Shown: positions 1-9,024, numbered from the stretch's first letter. The stretch is 64,000 nucleotides of DNA from Betaproteobacteria bacterium (GCA_024641855.1 JAHECG010000002.1:30573-94572); one strand, 5' to 3'. Notes: generated by a model not told the origin, from the letters alone. Made by a program: numbers and translations.

Positions 1-377
1 GTTGCTTCGACTGTCGCCCGATCTGGCTTGCTACGCACAGACATGTAGCCGGTTAATTGGCCGTTCTCAAAGATGGGCGTGGCATTCGCTTCCACCCAAT
101 AGAAATCGCCATTTTTGCAGCGGTTTTTTACTAGCCCAGTCCAAGGACGTCCAGCCTTAAGTGTTATCCACAGATCGGCAAAGGCTTCCTCTGGCATATC
201 CGGGTGGCGCACCAGGTTATGCGGCGCACCAATCAATTCATGTTCGGTAAATCCACTAATCCGAATGAAGTCCTGATTGACGTAGGTGATCTGGCCTTTA
301 AGATCCGTTTTTGAAACAATGGAGTCTCCCGCCTTGAGCTCATATTCAACATTGGTAACCGGCATATTGGTGCGCAT
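1..377 (-). CDS. Aer-type methyl-accepting chemotaxis protein, N-terminal part (gene runs off the left edge)
   Basis: The visible N-terminal ~125 residues form one PAS domain of the Aer/energy-taxis type. It includes the family-typical stretches DLKGQITYVNQDFIRISGF and NLVRHPDMP, followed by WTGLVKNRCKNGDFYWVEA. In this family such a PAS domain binds FAD or another redox ligand and signals through a C-terminal methyl-accepting domain to CheW/CheA. That part lies outside the window. The ATG at 377 is preceded by a strong AAGGAGG site. The gene starts 14 bp after the cheW stop and is the last visible gene of the cheY-cheA-cheW operon, so it is probably the receptor co-expressed with this kinase. 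Confidence 0.85.
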   Translation of the reverse strand, partial: MRTNMPVTNVEYELKAGDSIVSKTDLKGQITYVNQDFIRISGFTEHELIGAPHNLVRHPDMPEEAFADLWITLKAGRPWTGLVKNRCKNGDFYWVEANATPIFENGQLTGYMSVRSKPDRATVEA

Positions 378-391
378 TTTCGTTTCCCTCC

Positions 392-883
392 TTAAGCAGC
401 GAGTACTTCGACTAGCGCCATGTCGCTGCTGCTCATGAGGCGCTCAATATCAGCCAGGATGATCATGCGATCATCCAAGGTGCCCAGTCCCAGGATGTAC
501 TGGGTATCGAGACCAGCACCAAATTCCGGTGCCGGCTTGATTTGTTCGGAGGTCAGTGAAATCACATCCGAGACGCCGTCCACGACCATGCCGACGACAC
601 GGTTGGCGACATTCAGAATAATCACCACCGTGAGTTCATCGTAAGTGACATTGCCTAAGTTGAATTTGATGCGCATATCGACGATCGGTACGATAATGCC
701 GCGCAAGTTGATTACCCCTTTGATAAATTCAGGGGTATTTGCCAAGACGGTAACCGCGTCATAGCCGCGAATCTCCTGTACCTTGAGAATATCGATACCG
801 TATTCTTCCTTACCCAGCGTGAAGGACAAGAATTCGTTATTTGTCATCACATCGGCACTTGCTGCTTCTTGCGTTGCTTGCAT
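392..883 (-). CDS. cheW: CheW, chemotaxis coupling protein
   Basis: CheW (163 aa) is the cytoplasmic adaptor that joins CheA to receptor tips. The sequence shows the CheW beta-barrel signature: [20 protein letters not shown] at the start, [15 protein letters not shown] in the middle, and [20 protein letters not shown] near the end. I place the start at the ATG at 883, which has an AAAAGGGG site about 7 nt upstream; a TTG five codons further up is in frame but less likely. It lies between cheA and the PAS receptor in the same operon. About 70 bp separates it from cheA. Confidence 0.95.
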   Translation of the reverse strand: MQATQEAASADVMTNNEFLSFTLGKEEYGIDILKVQEIRGYDAVTVLANTPEFIKGVINLRGIIVPIVDMRIKFNLGNVTYDELTVVIILNVANRVVGMVVDGVSDVISLTSEQIKPAPEFGAGLDTQYILGLGTLDDRMIILADIERLMSSSDMALVEVLAA

Positions 884-952
884 CTCTATACCCCTTTTCA
901 AGTCCTTGTCACTTCAAAATGTGGCGCATCATGACTGCTTCATGCGTAGTTA

Positions 953-3070
953 CTATTGGTTGATGCGCACCAGCGCCGCCACATCCAAAATCATCGCTAC
1001 GCGTCCATCACCCATAATCGTTGCGCCCGACACGTAAGGTACTTTGCGGTAGTTGGCTTCCAAACTCTTCAGTACAACTTGATGTTGCCCCACCAACTCA
1101 TCTACGAATAACGCTACTTTCTTGCCATCCGCTTCCAGCAATACCAAAATACCCCGCTCTGGTTCAATGATGTCGGTTGAAATTCTGAAAACTTTATGCA
1201 AAGCAACTAATGGTAGATAAGCCCCACGCACTTGCACCACCGTGCCCTGTCCGCTCACCGTTTTAATTTCGGTGGACGCCGGTTGTAAGGATTCAGAAAT
1301 AAAGGTCAGCGGAATGATAAATATTTGGTTACCGACAGAGATCGACATTCCATCCAAAATGGCTAGCGTTAACGGTAAACGAATCGAAATCGTGGAACCA
1401 AAACCCGTTTCGGAGCTAATCTCGACCTGTCCACCCATTTCGTGGATATTGCGTTTGACCACATCCATGCCGACACCACGACCAGAAACATCCGTGACAA
1501 CATCTGCGGTGGAAAATCCAGGGGCGAAAATAAGCTGCCAGACTTCTTGATCCGTCATGCTGTCATTGACCGGCAAACCACGTTCCTTAGCCTTACTCAA
1601 AATTTTGACGCGGTTTAGTCCTGCGCCATTATCTTTAACTTCTATAATGATGTTGCTGCCCTGATGGAAAGCCCGCAAGGTGATTGTTCCCTTTGGATCT
1701 TTGCCAGCAGCTTCGCGCACATCCGGCGCCTCGATACCATGGTCGATACTATTGCGGACTAAATGCGTCAAAGGATCGGATAGTTTTTCGATCAACCCTT
1801 TGTCCAGCTCAGTGCCCTCGCCGACCGTTTTGAGTTCAATCTTTTTATTCAATTTGCTGGCCAAGTCGCGCACGACGCGTGGGAAGCGACTAAATACAAA
1901 ACCAATCGGCATCATACGAATCGACATGATCGACTCTTGTAAATCACGGGTGTTACGTTCTAATTGCCCCATTCCGTTCAACAAATGTTCATGCAACACA
2001 GGGTCAAGGTCGCCTGCGGTTTGCGCTAACATTGCTTGCGTGATGACCAACTCACCGACCAAGTTGATCAATAGATCCACTTTATCGGTATTCACACGAA
2101 TCGTACTTGCATCGGCTTGGGAAGTGGCGCCAGCCTTATCTGTCTCGCGACGGCCTGTTTTCACTTCTGCCGCTGCAGATACCGGTGATTTACTTGGGCT
2201 AGGCTTACTGACAGGAGTCGTTTCGACTTGAGGTGTTTCTATCTCGGTAAAAAAACCATAACTAGAATCTTCTTCAGCGGGTGGCGCTGCGACATCGGTA
2301 AAAAATCCATAGCTAGAATCGTCTTCAACTTTAGGGCTATCCATATCACCAAAAAAACCATAACTCGCATCATCGCTGGTCGCGTCGGTGAATAATTGAA
2401 TGTGCAATTTTTCCGGCTGCACAAAAAATGCAAAGGTATCTTTTAATTCGGCTTCAGTAACAGCGGTCGTCAGCGTTAAATTCCACAAAGGCGGTACTTT
2501 TCCAGCACCATTTTCAATGATTTCAAGCTGCCCCATGTTGCCAAGCTCTGCCAACAGATTATCAAGTTCAATCCCCTCATCCGGGGTAAATTCGATTTTG
2601 TAACAAACACCTGGACTGGCGGGAACAATGTCTACCGGCGCCACGTCTTGCGCTGTTAGTTGCGGTTTGCCATGAGCCGGTTTTGATCCGCTCAATTCGT
2701 CCAGTTTTTGACAAACATCGGTCACAATGCTTTCGTCAACATCGCCACCGTTTTGGTGTGCTTCCATTTGGGTTCTTAAAACATCACCGGCTTGCAAGAA
2801 GACATCGATCATTTCATTGCGCAATTCCAATTCCTCTTTGCGCAACTTGTCCAGCAACGTTTCCAACACATGCGTGACCGACGTCATATCGTTGAAGCCA
2901 AATGTTCCTGCGCCACCTTTTATCGAATGCGCTGCACGGAAAATCGCGTTCAAGTCGTCTATGCTGGGCGAATTCACATCCATCCCGAGCAATAAGCTTT
3001 CCATGGCGCCCAAGTGTTCTGCGACTTCTTCAAAAAACACTTGATAAAATTGACTCATGTCAACGGTCAT
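953..3070 (-). CDS. cheA: CheA, chemotaxis histidine kinase
   Basis: CheA (705 aa) autophosphorylates and passes phosphate to CheY. Domains in order: P1 Hpt (~1-105) with phospho-acceptor H48 in AAHSIKGGAG; a P2-like response-regulator-docking segment (~155-228); a low-complexity linker; P3 dimerisation (~320-385); the P4 ATPase with N-box HLVRNSIDHG and the NGAGL and GRGVGMDVV boxes; and a CheW-like P5 to the C-terminus. The linker carries three tandem 17-residue repeats (233-283), each containing SYGFF. The ATG at 3070 follows an AAGGCG site. The gene lies 51 bp downstream of cheY and is presumably read from the FliA-like promoter upstream of cheY. Confidence 0.97.
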   Translation of the reverse strand: MTVDMSQFYQVFFEEVAEHLGAMESLLLGMDVNSPSIDDLNAIFRAAHSIKGGAGTFGFNDMTSVTHVLETLLDKLRKEELELRNEMIDVFLQAGDVLRTQMEAHQNGGDVDESIVTDVCQKLDELSGSKPAHGKPQLTAQDVAPVDIVPASPGVCYKIEFTPDEGIELDNLLAELGNMGQLEIIENGAGKVPPLWNLTLTTAVTEAELKDTFAFFVQPEKLHIQLFTDATSDDASYGFFGDMDSPKVEDDSSYGFFTDVAAPPAEEDSSYGFFTEIETPQVETTPVSKPSPSKSPVSAAAEVKTGRRETDKAGATSQADASTIRVNTDKVDLLINLVGELVITQAMLAQTAGDLDPVLHEHLLNGMGQLERNTRDLQESIMSIRMMPIGFVFSRFPRVVRDLASKLNKKIELKTVGEGTELDKGLIEKLSDPLTHLVRNSIDHGIEAPDVREAAGKDPKGTITLRAFHQGSNIIIEVKDNGAGLNRVKILSKAKERGLPVNDSMTDQEVWQLIFAPGFSTADVVTDVSGRGVGMDVVKRNIHEMGGQVEISSETGFGSTISIRLPLTLAILDGMSISVGNQIFIIPLTFISESLQPASTEIKTVSGQGTVVQVRGAYLPLVALHKVFRISTDIIEPERGILVLLEADGKKVALFVDELVGQHQVVLKSLEANYRKVPYVSGATIMGDGRVAMILDVAALVRINQ
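2222..2374 (-). repeat. Three tandem 51-bp units in the cheA linker (17-residue SYGFF repeats)
   Basis: The translation reads as three consecutive 17-residue units: D/E-D-(A/S)-S-Y-G-F-F followed by a nine-residue acidic/proline tail. The SYGFF cores start at residues 236, 253 and 270, exactly 17 apart. The unit lies between the P2-like domain and the P3 dimerisation helix, where CheA linkers are usually disordered. The repeats are imperfect at DNA level. Confidence 0.85.
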
Positions 3071-3121
3071 GGTGCGCCTTTAAAAAATTGGGAGTAATCG
3101 AGAAGAGAAACATTAAATGCG

Positions 3122-3487
3122 TTAACCGATGACTTTTTTAACAACATCCAACAATTTTTGCGGATCGAAAGGTTTGACTAACCAACCCGTAGCACCGGCG
3201 GCTTTGCCTTTCGCTTTCATGTCATCACCCGCTTCGGTGGTGAGCATCAATATCGGGGTGCTTTTATATTGGGGTAATCCACGCAAATTCTTAATCAGCG
3301 TCAGACCATCCATTTTTGGCATGTTCTGATCCGTGAGAATCAAATTAATGGATTTGGCCTTGGCTTTGTCCAGTCCATCTTGACCGTCTACCGCTTCCAC
3401 TACGTCATACCCGGCGCCTTTTAAAGTAAAAGCAACCATTTGGCGAATGGATGTCGAGTCGTCAACTGCGAGGATTGTTTTTGCCAT
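3122..3487 (-). CDS. cheY: CheY, chemotaxis response regulator
   Basis: This is a single receiver domain of 121 aa with the CheY active site: acidic pair in ILAVDDS, phospho-acceptor Asp in LILTDQNMPKMDG, conserved Thr in LMLTTEAG, and Lys in WLVKPFD. No output domain is present, so it should act on the flagellar switch or as a phosphate sink. The ATG at 3487 has AAGGA about 8 nt upstream; the longer in-frame upstream reading lacks such a site. It is the first gene of the cheY-cheA-cheW-receptor operon. Confidence 0.95.
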   Translation of the reverse strand: MAKTILAVDDSTSIRQMVAFTLKGAGYDVVEAVDGQDGLDKAKAKSINLILTDQNMPKMDGLTLIKNLRGLPQYKSTPILMLTTEAGDDMKAKGKAAGATGWLVKPFDPQKLLDVVKKVIG

Positions 3488-3573
3488 TTCTTTGTCCTTA
3501 AATTCAGGGCCGTTATTCACAATGAAGCTGCGCCCGGCGCTTCACTATCCAATACCAGAGCTAGTAGCTCAGG

Positions 3574-3601
3574 TTATCGGTACGGACTGGACTAGACTTT
3601 A
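3574..3601 (-). promoter_or_regulatory. FliA (sigma-28)-like promoter for the cheY operon
   Basis: On the minus strand the site reads TAAA, then 16 nt, then ACCGATAA, against the flagellar consensus TAAA-N15-GCCGATAA. It lies about 87 bp upstream of the cheY start. The spacer is one base longer than ideal, so this is a good but not perfect match. Confidence 0.6.
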
Positions 3602-3756
3602 GTTATTTTTTTCAAGCTTTTTGTAAATCAGGGCCGCTATAGGATTTAAAGCTGATCGGTAAAAGTATTTCTGATAAGCCATAAAAATCATGAAGCTAAT
3701 AGGGGTATTGCGGGACAAGAGAAAAACTGGAAAAAACGAAAGCGGTGGAATTGAGC

Positions 3757-3957
3757 TTAATTAGACTCGGATTTCAAGATATCCAAAAATGACAATAGCA
3801 ACGCATCGCAAGACTGTGCGCGGCTACTAAAACTTTCCGCCATGACACCAGCGCGTGCCGACTCAAACATCGTATTCATGGCGACAAGGCGCGCAAAAAA
3901 AGCACGCTCTTCATGAGACGTCGGGCTGGAAACTGATGAGGATTGCGGTGTTTGCAT
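3757..3957 (-). CDS. Small hypothetical protein (66 aa)
   Basis: A short open frame lies between cheY and the divergent receptor gene. The product is Ser-rich at the N-terminus and then probably helical (for example SCDALLLSFLDILKSE). I recognise no domain. The ATG at 3957 has no convincing ribosome-binding site. Its position inside a chemotaxis block is the only functional hint. It could be a chance frame. Confidence 0.3.
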   Translation of the reverse strand: MQTPQSSSVSSPTSHEERAFFARLVAMNTMFESARAGVMAESFSSRAQSCDALLLSFLDILKSESN

Positions 3958-4051
3958 CGATGGTGCAGTTGTACGAGGTTTATCAATTTATAGCTTATTA
4001 CGGACAAATCCTCAGAATATTTAGGCCTCCTGAATAAAATTTTTAATATAA

Positions 4052-4066
4052 ATACATTATATGTAT
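4052..4066. repeat. Perfect short palindrome ATACAT-TAT-ATGTAT
   Basis: Six-base arms surround a 3-nt centre in the very AT-rich region upstream of the plus-strand receptor gene. It may be a regulator site or only a product of the base composition. Confidence 0.35.
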
Positions 4067-4113
4067 AACTTGCTGTATATATTGATATTTTTATATGTAT
4101 TAAATTTCCACAT

Positions 4114-4133
4114 TTATCTAATGTTTTAGATAA
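4114..4133. promoter_or_regulatory. Inverted repeat overlapping the -35 box of the receptor promoter
   Basis: TTATCTAA-TGTT-TTAGATAA is a perfect 8-base inverted repeat with a 4-nt spacer. It covers the -35 half of the FliA-like promoter at 4119-4145, a position from which a bound protein would block or change transcription of the receptor. It is a candidate operator by position only. Confidence 0.45.
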
Positions 4134-4145
4134 TCAAGCCGTAAT
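4119..4145 (+). promoter_or_regulatory. FliA (sigma-28)-like promoter for the receptor at 4196
   Basis: TAATGTTT, 11 nt, then GCCGTAAT, compared with consensus TAAAGTTT-N11-GCCGATAA. The -35 half matches at 7 of 8 positions and the spacing is exact; the -10 half is weaker. It ends 50 bp before the GTG start. Confidence 0.6.
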
Positions 4146-4195
4146 TTGAATTGCCAACTAAATCTACTAGTCGGTGCAGATTAAGGAGAATTAAC

Positions 4196-5833
4196 GTGCT
4201 TAACAAACTCAGTATCAAGGCACAGCTATTTTTAGGTGCAGCGATCAGCCTCGGAATTATTATTGTTTTGGGCGCGACCAATATTTATTCGATTCGCCAA
4301 GGCTCCACTGCATTGGCAGATGTCTATGAAGACAATGTACAGCCCTTAATTCAGTTACAGGAGATGGGCGCAACACTCAAAGAAATACGGTTCAGAATGG
4401 CGGCTGTTCCACTCGATCAAATGTCCATTAAAGGATCCCACGATCAACTCACAGAGGCCCGTGTGCGCCTACCCAAAGTTTGGGGTGAGTTTAAAAAACA
4501 TATTGCAAGTGCGGGCATCAAGTTGGAACCCGTAGATCAAGAGGCATTTGATAAGATTGACAAGCATTTTCCAGATTTAGAAAGTTTAATGGCCAAACTC
4601 GATGGCTTGTATGCCCTCGAAAACAAGGATGCGTTACTCCCACCTTTGCAGGACGAATGGCCGCAGATTAATCGCAATTTGCTAAAACCCATTGATCAAT
4701 TGATTGCGGTACAAGATATTGGCGCCAAAAAAACTTATGAAAAAAACGTAGGGCTAGGTAAAAAACTAACGGTAGTGTCGCTTGCATTAATTGCCTTCAG
4801 TTTGTTTGTAACGCTGTTGTTTACGATCAGTCTAGTCAGAATGATGAATCGTAATATTGCAATTCTCCAGAAGACATTACTTGATGTTGAAAATGGCAAT
4901 CTCGGTGTGAGCGCGCAAATTACTCAGAACAACGAATTAGGTACGATGGCTAACTCGCTCAATAAAACAATCGCCCAGTTAAAGAACATTATTGGCGGCG
5001 TTATATCGGTTGCGGATAGTCTAGCCAAAACATCTTCCAACATTTCTAATGTCACGGCTCAAGTGACTAACCGTGTCGATGCGCAAACTGATCGGATTAT
5101 GCAAATCAGCGCCGCAATGGAAGAAATGAGCGTATCCGTCACGGAAATATCCACTGGCGCAGGCAATGTCGTTAATGCATCAAACGAGACGCAACTGATC
5201 GCACAAAATGCCAATGAGAATATGCTAAAAAACACGTCGGCCAATCGCCGTATCGTGGATTCTGTCGAAACTTCGAGCAGTCTCATTAATGAATTGAGTC
5301 AATCCATTGCAAAAATTAGCGAAATCACCAAAGTCATTAAAGATATCGCCGATCAAACGAATCTGTTGGCTTTAAATGCGGCAATTGAAGCGGCACGCGC
5401 TGGAGAGCAAGGTCGTGGATTTGCTGTCGTGGCGGATGAAGTACGAAAACTGGCAGAGCGCACGGCCTTAAGCACTGCGGACATCACCAGTATGGTCGAT
5501 ACGATTAGTAATAAAACTGGATTATCGGTACGCGCGATGGATATGGTTAAGCAAGAGGTCGAAAGTGGTGCCAGCTACAATGAAGCCACGAATCAAACCT
5601 TACTTAAAATTGCGGAAGCGGCAGTACAAGTCACCAGCCTAGCGCATCACATTGCATCGGCAACGCAGGAACAATCCAGTGCCAGTGAAGAAACTGCACG
5701 AAATATGGAAGAAATCTCGAGTATTACCGAAGAAAACGCATCGGGTATTCATGATGTACGCGCTGCAGCAGCTGACATGGCAAATACCGCCACTGAGTTA
5801 CAACGGATGGTAGGCCAATTCAAACTAGGGTAA
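4196..5833 (+). CDS. Methyl-accepting chemotaxis protein
   Basis: This is an inner-membrane receptor (545 aa). A first TM helix (~9-30) is followed by a ~165-residue periplasmic four-helix-bundle-type sensor with no recognisable ligand motif, a second TM helix (~190-215), HAMP, and a long cytoplasmic signalling coiled coil. The hairpin tip is intact: [20 protein letters not shown] then [17 protein letters not shown]. The C-terminus ends [10 protein letters not shown] with no CheR/CheB-tethering pentapeptide. I place the start at the GTG at 4196, which has TAAGGAG just upstream. The gene is monocistronic and flagellar-type regulated. Confidence 0.93.
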   Translation: MLNKLSIKAQLFLGAAISLGIIIVLGATNIYSIRQGSTALADVYEDNVQPLIQLQEMGATLKEIRFRMAAVPLDQMSIKGSHDQLTEARVRLPKVWGEFKKHIASAGIKLEPVDQEAFDKIDKHFPDLESLMAKLDGLYALENKDALLPPLQDEWPQINRNLLKPIDQLIAVQDIGAKKTYEKNVGLGKKLTVVSLALIAFSLFVTLLFTISLVRMMNRNIAILQKTLLDVENGNLGVSAQITQNNELGTMANSLNKTIAQLKNIIGGVISVADSLAKTSSNISNVTAQVTNRVDAQTDRIMQISAAMEEMSVSVTEISTGAGNVVNASNETQLIAQNANENMLKNTSANRRIVDSVETSSSLINELSQSIAKISEITKVIKDIADQTNLLALNAAIEAARAGEQGRGFAVVADEVRKLAERTALSTADITSMVDTISNKTGLSVRAMDMVKQEVESGASYNEATNQTLLKIAEAAVQVTSLAHHIASATQEQSSASEETARNMEEISSITEENASGIHDVRAAAADMANTATELQRMVGQFKLG

Positions 5834-5846
5834 TGCGCTATTGCGC

Positions 5847-5883
5847 AAAAACGAAGGCAGGGAATCCTACGATTTCCTGCCTT
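5847..5883 (-). terminator. Rho-independent terminator of the stress-protein operon (minus strand)
   Basis: AAGGCAGG (5854-5861) pairs with CCTGCCTT (5876-5883), and the stem extends inward to about 12 bp with one G-T pair. On the minus strand the hairpin is followed by five T residues, placing it just after the SRPBCC gene. It may also serve the converging receptor gene, but there is no T-run in that direction. Confidence 0.7.
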
Positions 5884-5904
5884 GCGTCTAAAAAATAACA
5901 AGCG

Positions 5905-6528
5905 TTAATGACGGGCCAATTCGAGCCAATAAATAATAAAGACAAACAAGAATACGACAAACTCCAACGCCGTCACCCAAATGAGCATGCGCGCAATTCT
6001 ACGATGCGTCGGCCGCATTCCAAGCCAAAACTTCCCATGGTACCAACGATACGGCATAAACCACGCCCAACGTTTTATTCCTTGAATATAACTGCGAATG
6101 GAATTTCCCCAAGGAATCAGGCTATGGTCAATTTCTCTTAATTGTTGCTCCCCTTGCGTTGGATCAGGCTGATGGTAGTGCTCCCGCAAAGTGAGTATGG
6201 ATTTATTCTGATCGTCGGCCATTTGAATACTAATCTCCAACGCATTTTTCAATCCTTGACTATAACGCAACAAGAAACCACTACCGACCGGAAGAGTTTC
6301 AAGGCGCATGTCAAGATTATAAGTGACTCCATTCATCTCATTCAAAGCTTCAAAATGAATGACCTGCCCTTCTTCGAGCTCTTCCCATTTTTTTATATCC
6401 AAATAGGGATTGAGACGAAACAGCCGTTCTGAATTCTTCAAAAACTCCAGCAACGCGCTTGGCGATGCGGAAATCTCGAGTGTTACCCAGGTGCTATTCT
6501 CTTGTGGCGCTGCGACAGCATCACTCAT
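5905..6528 (-). CDS. SRPBCC (START-like) protein with C-terminal membrane anchor
   Basis: A 207-aa protein. Residues ~10-140 look like an SRPBCC/polyketide-cyclase-like ligand-binding fold: a TWVTLEISASPSALLEFLKN opening, alternating beta strands, then an amphipathic C-terminal helix. A basic Trp/Tyr/Arg-rich stretch and one TM helix (~183-203) follow, so the domain is probably anchored facing the cytoplasm. The start codon overlaps the stop of the upstream universal stress protein gene by 4 nt (ATGA), showing translational coupling. The ligand is unknown. Confidence 0.6.
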   Translation of the reverse strand: MSDAVAAPQENSTWVTLEISASPSALLEFLKNSERLFRLNPYLDIKKWEELEEGQVIHFEALNEMNGVTYNLDMRLETLPVGSGFLLRYSQGLKNALEISIQMADDQNKSILTLREHYHQPDPTQGEQQLREIDHSLIPWGNSIRSYIQGIKRWAWFMPYRWYHGKFWLGMRPTHRRIARMLIWVTALEFVVFLFVFIIYWLELARH

Positions 6529-6992
6529 GAGGCAGTATTTGCGATTAACAGCGGAATTTTAAGTTGTCGAACCAAGGCATCCAGCTTAATGCCCGAACGA
6601 TAGCCCAATATTCCCTTTGGACGCGGCGAACCGATGAGCGCTAGCGTCGCTTGTTCTTGCAAAGCTGTTTTAACAAAACACTCGGTAGGATCACCGACAA
6701 GAACGATGGATTTGTAAGCTAGGTTACGCTCCGTACAACGCGCTTCCAATGCACTGAGTTGTGCCGCTGCATCCTTCTCCAACAAGCCTTCCACATAACG
6801 GCCAAAAGTATCACGCGTAGATGCGTTATTGAGCCAATCATCGCCTTGCATGCCTTCCCATAAATCGGGTACGACCAACAAGTGCACGATCAAAGTTTGC
6901 TGTGGAACGGCCACATCAAAAGCTAATTTTTCCGCCAACTTAGCACCTTCAGTGCCGTGATGTCCAAGTAATATGATTTGCGTATTTAACAT
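6525..6992 (-). CDS. Universal stress protein (UspA family)
   Basis: A single Usp domain of 155 aa with an alpha/beta nucleotide-binding-type fold: IILLGHHGTEGAKLAEKLA at the N-terminus and VGDPTECFVKTALQEQATLA later. The usual C-terminal ATP loop GxxG-x9-GS is partly kept as LIGSPRPKGILGYRSGIKLD, so ATP binding is uncertain. It follows the 40-residue membrane peptide by 67 bp and is coupled to the SRPBCC gene. The setting (YeiH-type transporter, rhodanese, kinase-Usp) suggests a redox or sulfur stress role by inference. Confidence 0.75.
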   Translation of the reverse strand: MLNTQIILLGHHGTEGAKLAEKLAFDVAVPQQTLIVHLLVVPDLWEGMQGDDWLNNASTRDTFGRYVEGLLEKDAAAQLSALEARCTERNLAYKSIVLVGDPTECFVKTALQEQATLALIGSPRPKGILGYRSGIKLDALVRQLKIPLLIANTAS

Positions 6993-7059
6993 AGTGCTTC
7001 ACAAAAAAATACGCGGGAGCCCTGATAAACAAAGCTCCCGCGCATGGTGGGTTAAAACT

Positions 7060-7182
7060 TTAAGCGAGTAACATCACGCCAAAAGCAATGGCAAAAGCGA
7101 AAATCAAAGCGCTGAAATCCTCGCGTCGATCGCTCACAAAAATCGAAAGGCTGGTACCACGTTCAAATTTTGGTGCTTCCAT
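7060..7182 (-). CDS. 40-residue single-span membrane peptide
   Basis: A small protein of exactly 40 codons. The N-terminal half is hydrophilic and charged (MEAPKFERGTSLSIFVSDRR) and the rest is one hydrophobic helix (EDFSALIFAFAIAFGVMLLA). AAGGAG lies 6 nt upstream of the ATG at 7182, an ideal distance; in-frame starts further up overlap the transporter gene or sit on the ribosome site. It begins 13 bp after the stop of the YeiH-type transporter, so it is probably its small subunit or regulator. I recognise no family. Confidence rests on the ribosome site, the codon-to-TM organisation and the operon position. Confidence 0.65.
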   Translation of the reverse strand: MEAPKFERGTSLSIFVSDRREDFSALIFAFAIAFGVMLLA

Positions 7183-7195
7183 AGCCATCTCCTTT

Positions 7196-8950
7196 TTAGA
7201 TAAATTCTTTAACGAACAACAACACCACAACCAGAGAACCAACGGCTTTCAAGGTTCCTACAACACCGCCAATGATCAACGGCTTGCCGCCTGCCTGCTT
7301 GAGTGCTTTGCCAGTAATCTGCATACCAAGTCCGATCAGCCCGAAAGCGAACAACCATGCAATCCAGTTACGATACGATTTGATGTTCTTGGAAGTATGG
7401 TACGCGTTCTTGTGTGCCTTCTCTATGGAACCTTTGGCAAGCGCATCGAGCCCTTCAAGCTTGGCTACCGACTCCAGAATGCTATCCTGTTGCCGTGTTG
7501 ACAGTTTCTTGTTGGCAACTAGATCACTCATGGCTTTGTAGGCTTCATCAGCCGTTACCTTGTGCCCTTCGAGAACCACGTTCTTGTCAGCCAAATATTT
7601 GCTGAACGCTTGGGCTCCTTCGCCCTCACGTAGGCGGGTCAACTCGGCTTCAATAGCCTTTGTTTCTTTGCCTTTGAGCAGTTTCTCTTCTTTAATTTCC
7701 GTGCTGCTGAAATATTTGCCCTTGTAGTGGCCTGCCGGTGCAAACATACCCGCAGAACTTAGGGCAAACATGGCAATGAAACCCAGCACGAATACCGGAA
7801 ACTTGGCAACCACAACTTGCGCAAGGTTGACCTTTTCAGCACCTTCTTCATGTTTGACGTACCATGCAGCCAGCCAAAGCACGATGATTGGCAAGAAAAG
7901 AACACGGGTGATGTTGAAAATTTCCGCTACTTTGAGCGTTTCAATGCCTTTCGGATCAAACGCCAGAGCCGCACCCGCTACTTGTGCAGAATTCAAAATA
8001 CCGGTCCCAGCCCAAGCGCCGAATTGTACCGGTCCCATACCCAGGATATGGCCAACGGTTGGGAACAGGAACATACAACCAACACCCCAGATCAGGATGG
8101 TGCCGATGGTGTAGGCAATTTCCTCTGCTTTTGCCTGTACCACTGGAGAAGCTGCGACTGTAGCCGATACACCACACACGCCCATACCAGCGGAAAGAAC
8201 AGCAGTCATGGAATTATTCGATCCCATGCGCTTACCCATGAACAGCACCAGCCCAACAGAACCCAACACGAAGATGCCGATCATAACGACAGACAGTGCA
8301 CCGAGTTGCGCTAATTCCGCAGCGCTATACAAAGTACCGAGCAGAATTACACCAGTCTTGAGGAAGAAGCGCGCGGTACGCACGCCGTTTGCCGCCCAAG
8401 CAGGAATCTTGAACACGTTAACGATAACCATGCCAATCACAATACCGATCACCACATAGTTCAAGTTAAAGATCTTGGCGAAGTCCCATCCTAGCGTTGG
8501 CGCTGCTGCTTTACCCCAATTGCCAAAGATCGGATCCAAACCCCATCTGACAATAAAGGCAATGGCTAGAATAAAGGCAATCCCCGGCACAATCGAAATA
8601 AAATAGTCAAGACTGCCTTCAGTGGGTTTCCACATCAGCGTGATCAAGCCAATTAACACAAATGCACCACCGAAGTAATAAGACATATGTGTTTGCGTTG
8701 CTTTTGCACTGTCGAAGTGTGAAGCAGGCATTTTCATGTCTGGTGCGGGCTTACCTTCTGCTTTGGCAAGCTCGGTTGCAACGGCCAATTCCGCGTCAAA
8801 TTTTTCTTTGACTTTTAAGTGGTCTTTATAAGCGGAAGCTTGTAGAGAAGATTGTATGCCATCGATATTGCCTGATGCATTCAACCATCCCCAAGCCATC
8901 ATGAGTATGCCGATAATGAGCAAGGCTGGTGATTTGACTGTGTAAACCAT
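7196..8950 (-). CDS. YeiH-type putative sulfate/anion exporter, enlarged form
   Basis: A polytopic inner-membrane protein of 584 aa. The core resembles the YeiH/UPF0324 'putative sulfate exporter' family, with glycine-rich helices such as SNNSMTAVLSAGMGVCGVSA and ILNSAQVAGAALAFDPKG. The usual family length is about 350. The extra length is a soluble stretch after the first TM helix (~27-85, Lys/Ala-rich) and a large hydrophilic, probably helical insertion (~425-530) before the last helices. The start at 8950 has a strong GGAGGAGG site. It lies between a periplasmic rhodanese and a 40-residue membrane peptide, which fits handling of sulfur anions. The substrate is inferred from family naming only. 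Confidence 0.75.
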   Translation of the reverse strand: MVYTVKSPALLIIGILMMAWGWLNASGNIDGIQSSLQASAYKDHLKVKEKFDAELAVATELAKAEGKPAPDMKMPASHFDSAKATQTHMSYYFGGAFVLIGLITLMWKPTEGSLDYFISIVPGIAFILAIAFIVRWGLDPIFGNWGKAAAPTLGWDFAKIFNLNYVVIGIVIGMVIVNVFKIPAWAANGVRTARFFLKTGVILLGTLYSAAELAQLGALSVVMIGIFVLGSVGLVLFMGKRMGSNNSMTAVLSAGMGVCGVSATVAASPVVQAKAEEIAYTIGTILIWGVGCMFLFPTVGHILGMGPVQFGAWAGTGILNSAQVAGAALAFDPKGIETLKVAEIFNITRVLFLPIIVLWLAAWYVKHEEGAEKVNLAQVVVAKFPVFVLGFIAMFALSSAGMFAPAGHYKGKYFSSTEIKEEKLLKGKETKAIEAELTRLREGEGAQAFSKYLADKNVVLEGHKVTADEAYKAMSDLVANKKLSTRQQDSILESVAKLEGLDALAKGSIEKAHKNAYHTSKNIKSYRNWIAWLFAFGLIGLGMQITGKALKQAGGKPLIIGGVVGTLKAVGSLVVVLLFVKEFI

Positions 8951-8996
8951 ATTATTTCCTCCTCCATCTTGGGTTGTAAAACCCGTTTTAAAAGCC

Positions 8997-9024
8997 GGTG
9001 AATCCCGTGAATCACGGGTTCACC
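8997..9024. terminator. Strong hairpin between rhodanese and transporter genes
   Basis: GGTGAA/CCCGTG pairs with CACGGG/TTCACC: 12 bp with one bulged T and a 3-nt loop. In the direction of transcription (minus) only four T residues follow, so it is more likely a leaky terminator or mRNA-stabilising hairpin that tunes expression of the transporter relative to the rhodanese. Confidence 0.55.

Noticed and set aside
7817-8314. 165-codon plus-strand frame
   Set aside because: Antisense to the YeiH-type transporter; Thr/His-rich translation typical of a shadow frame.
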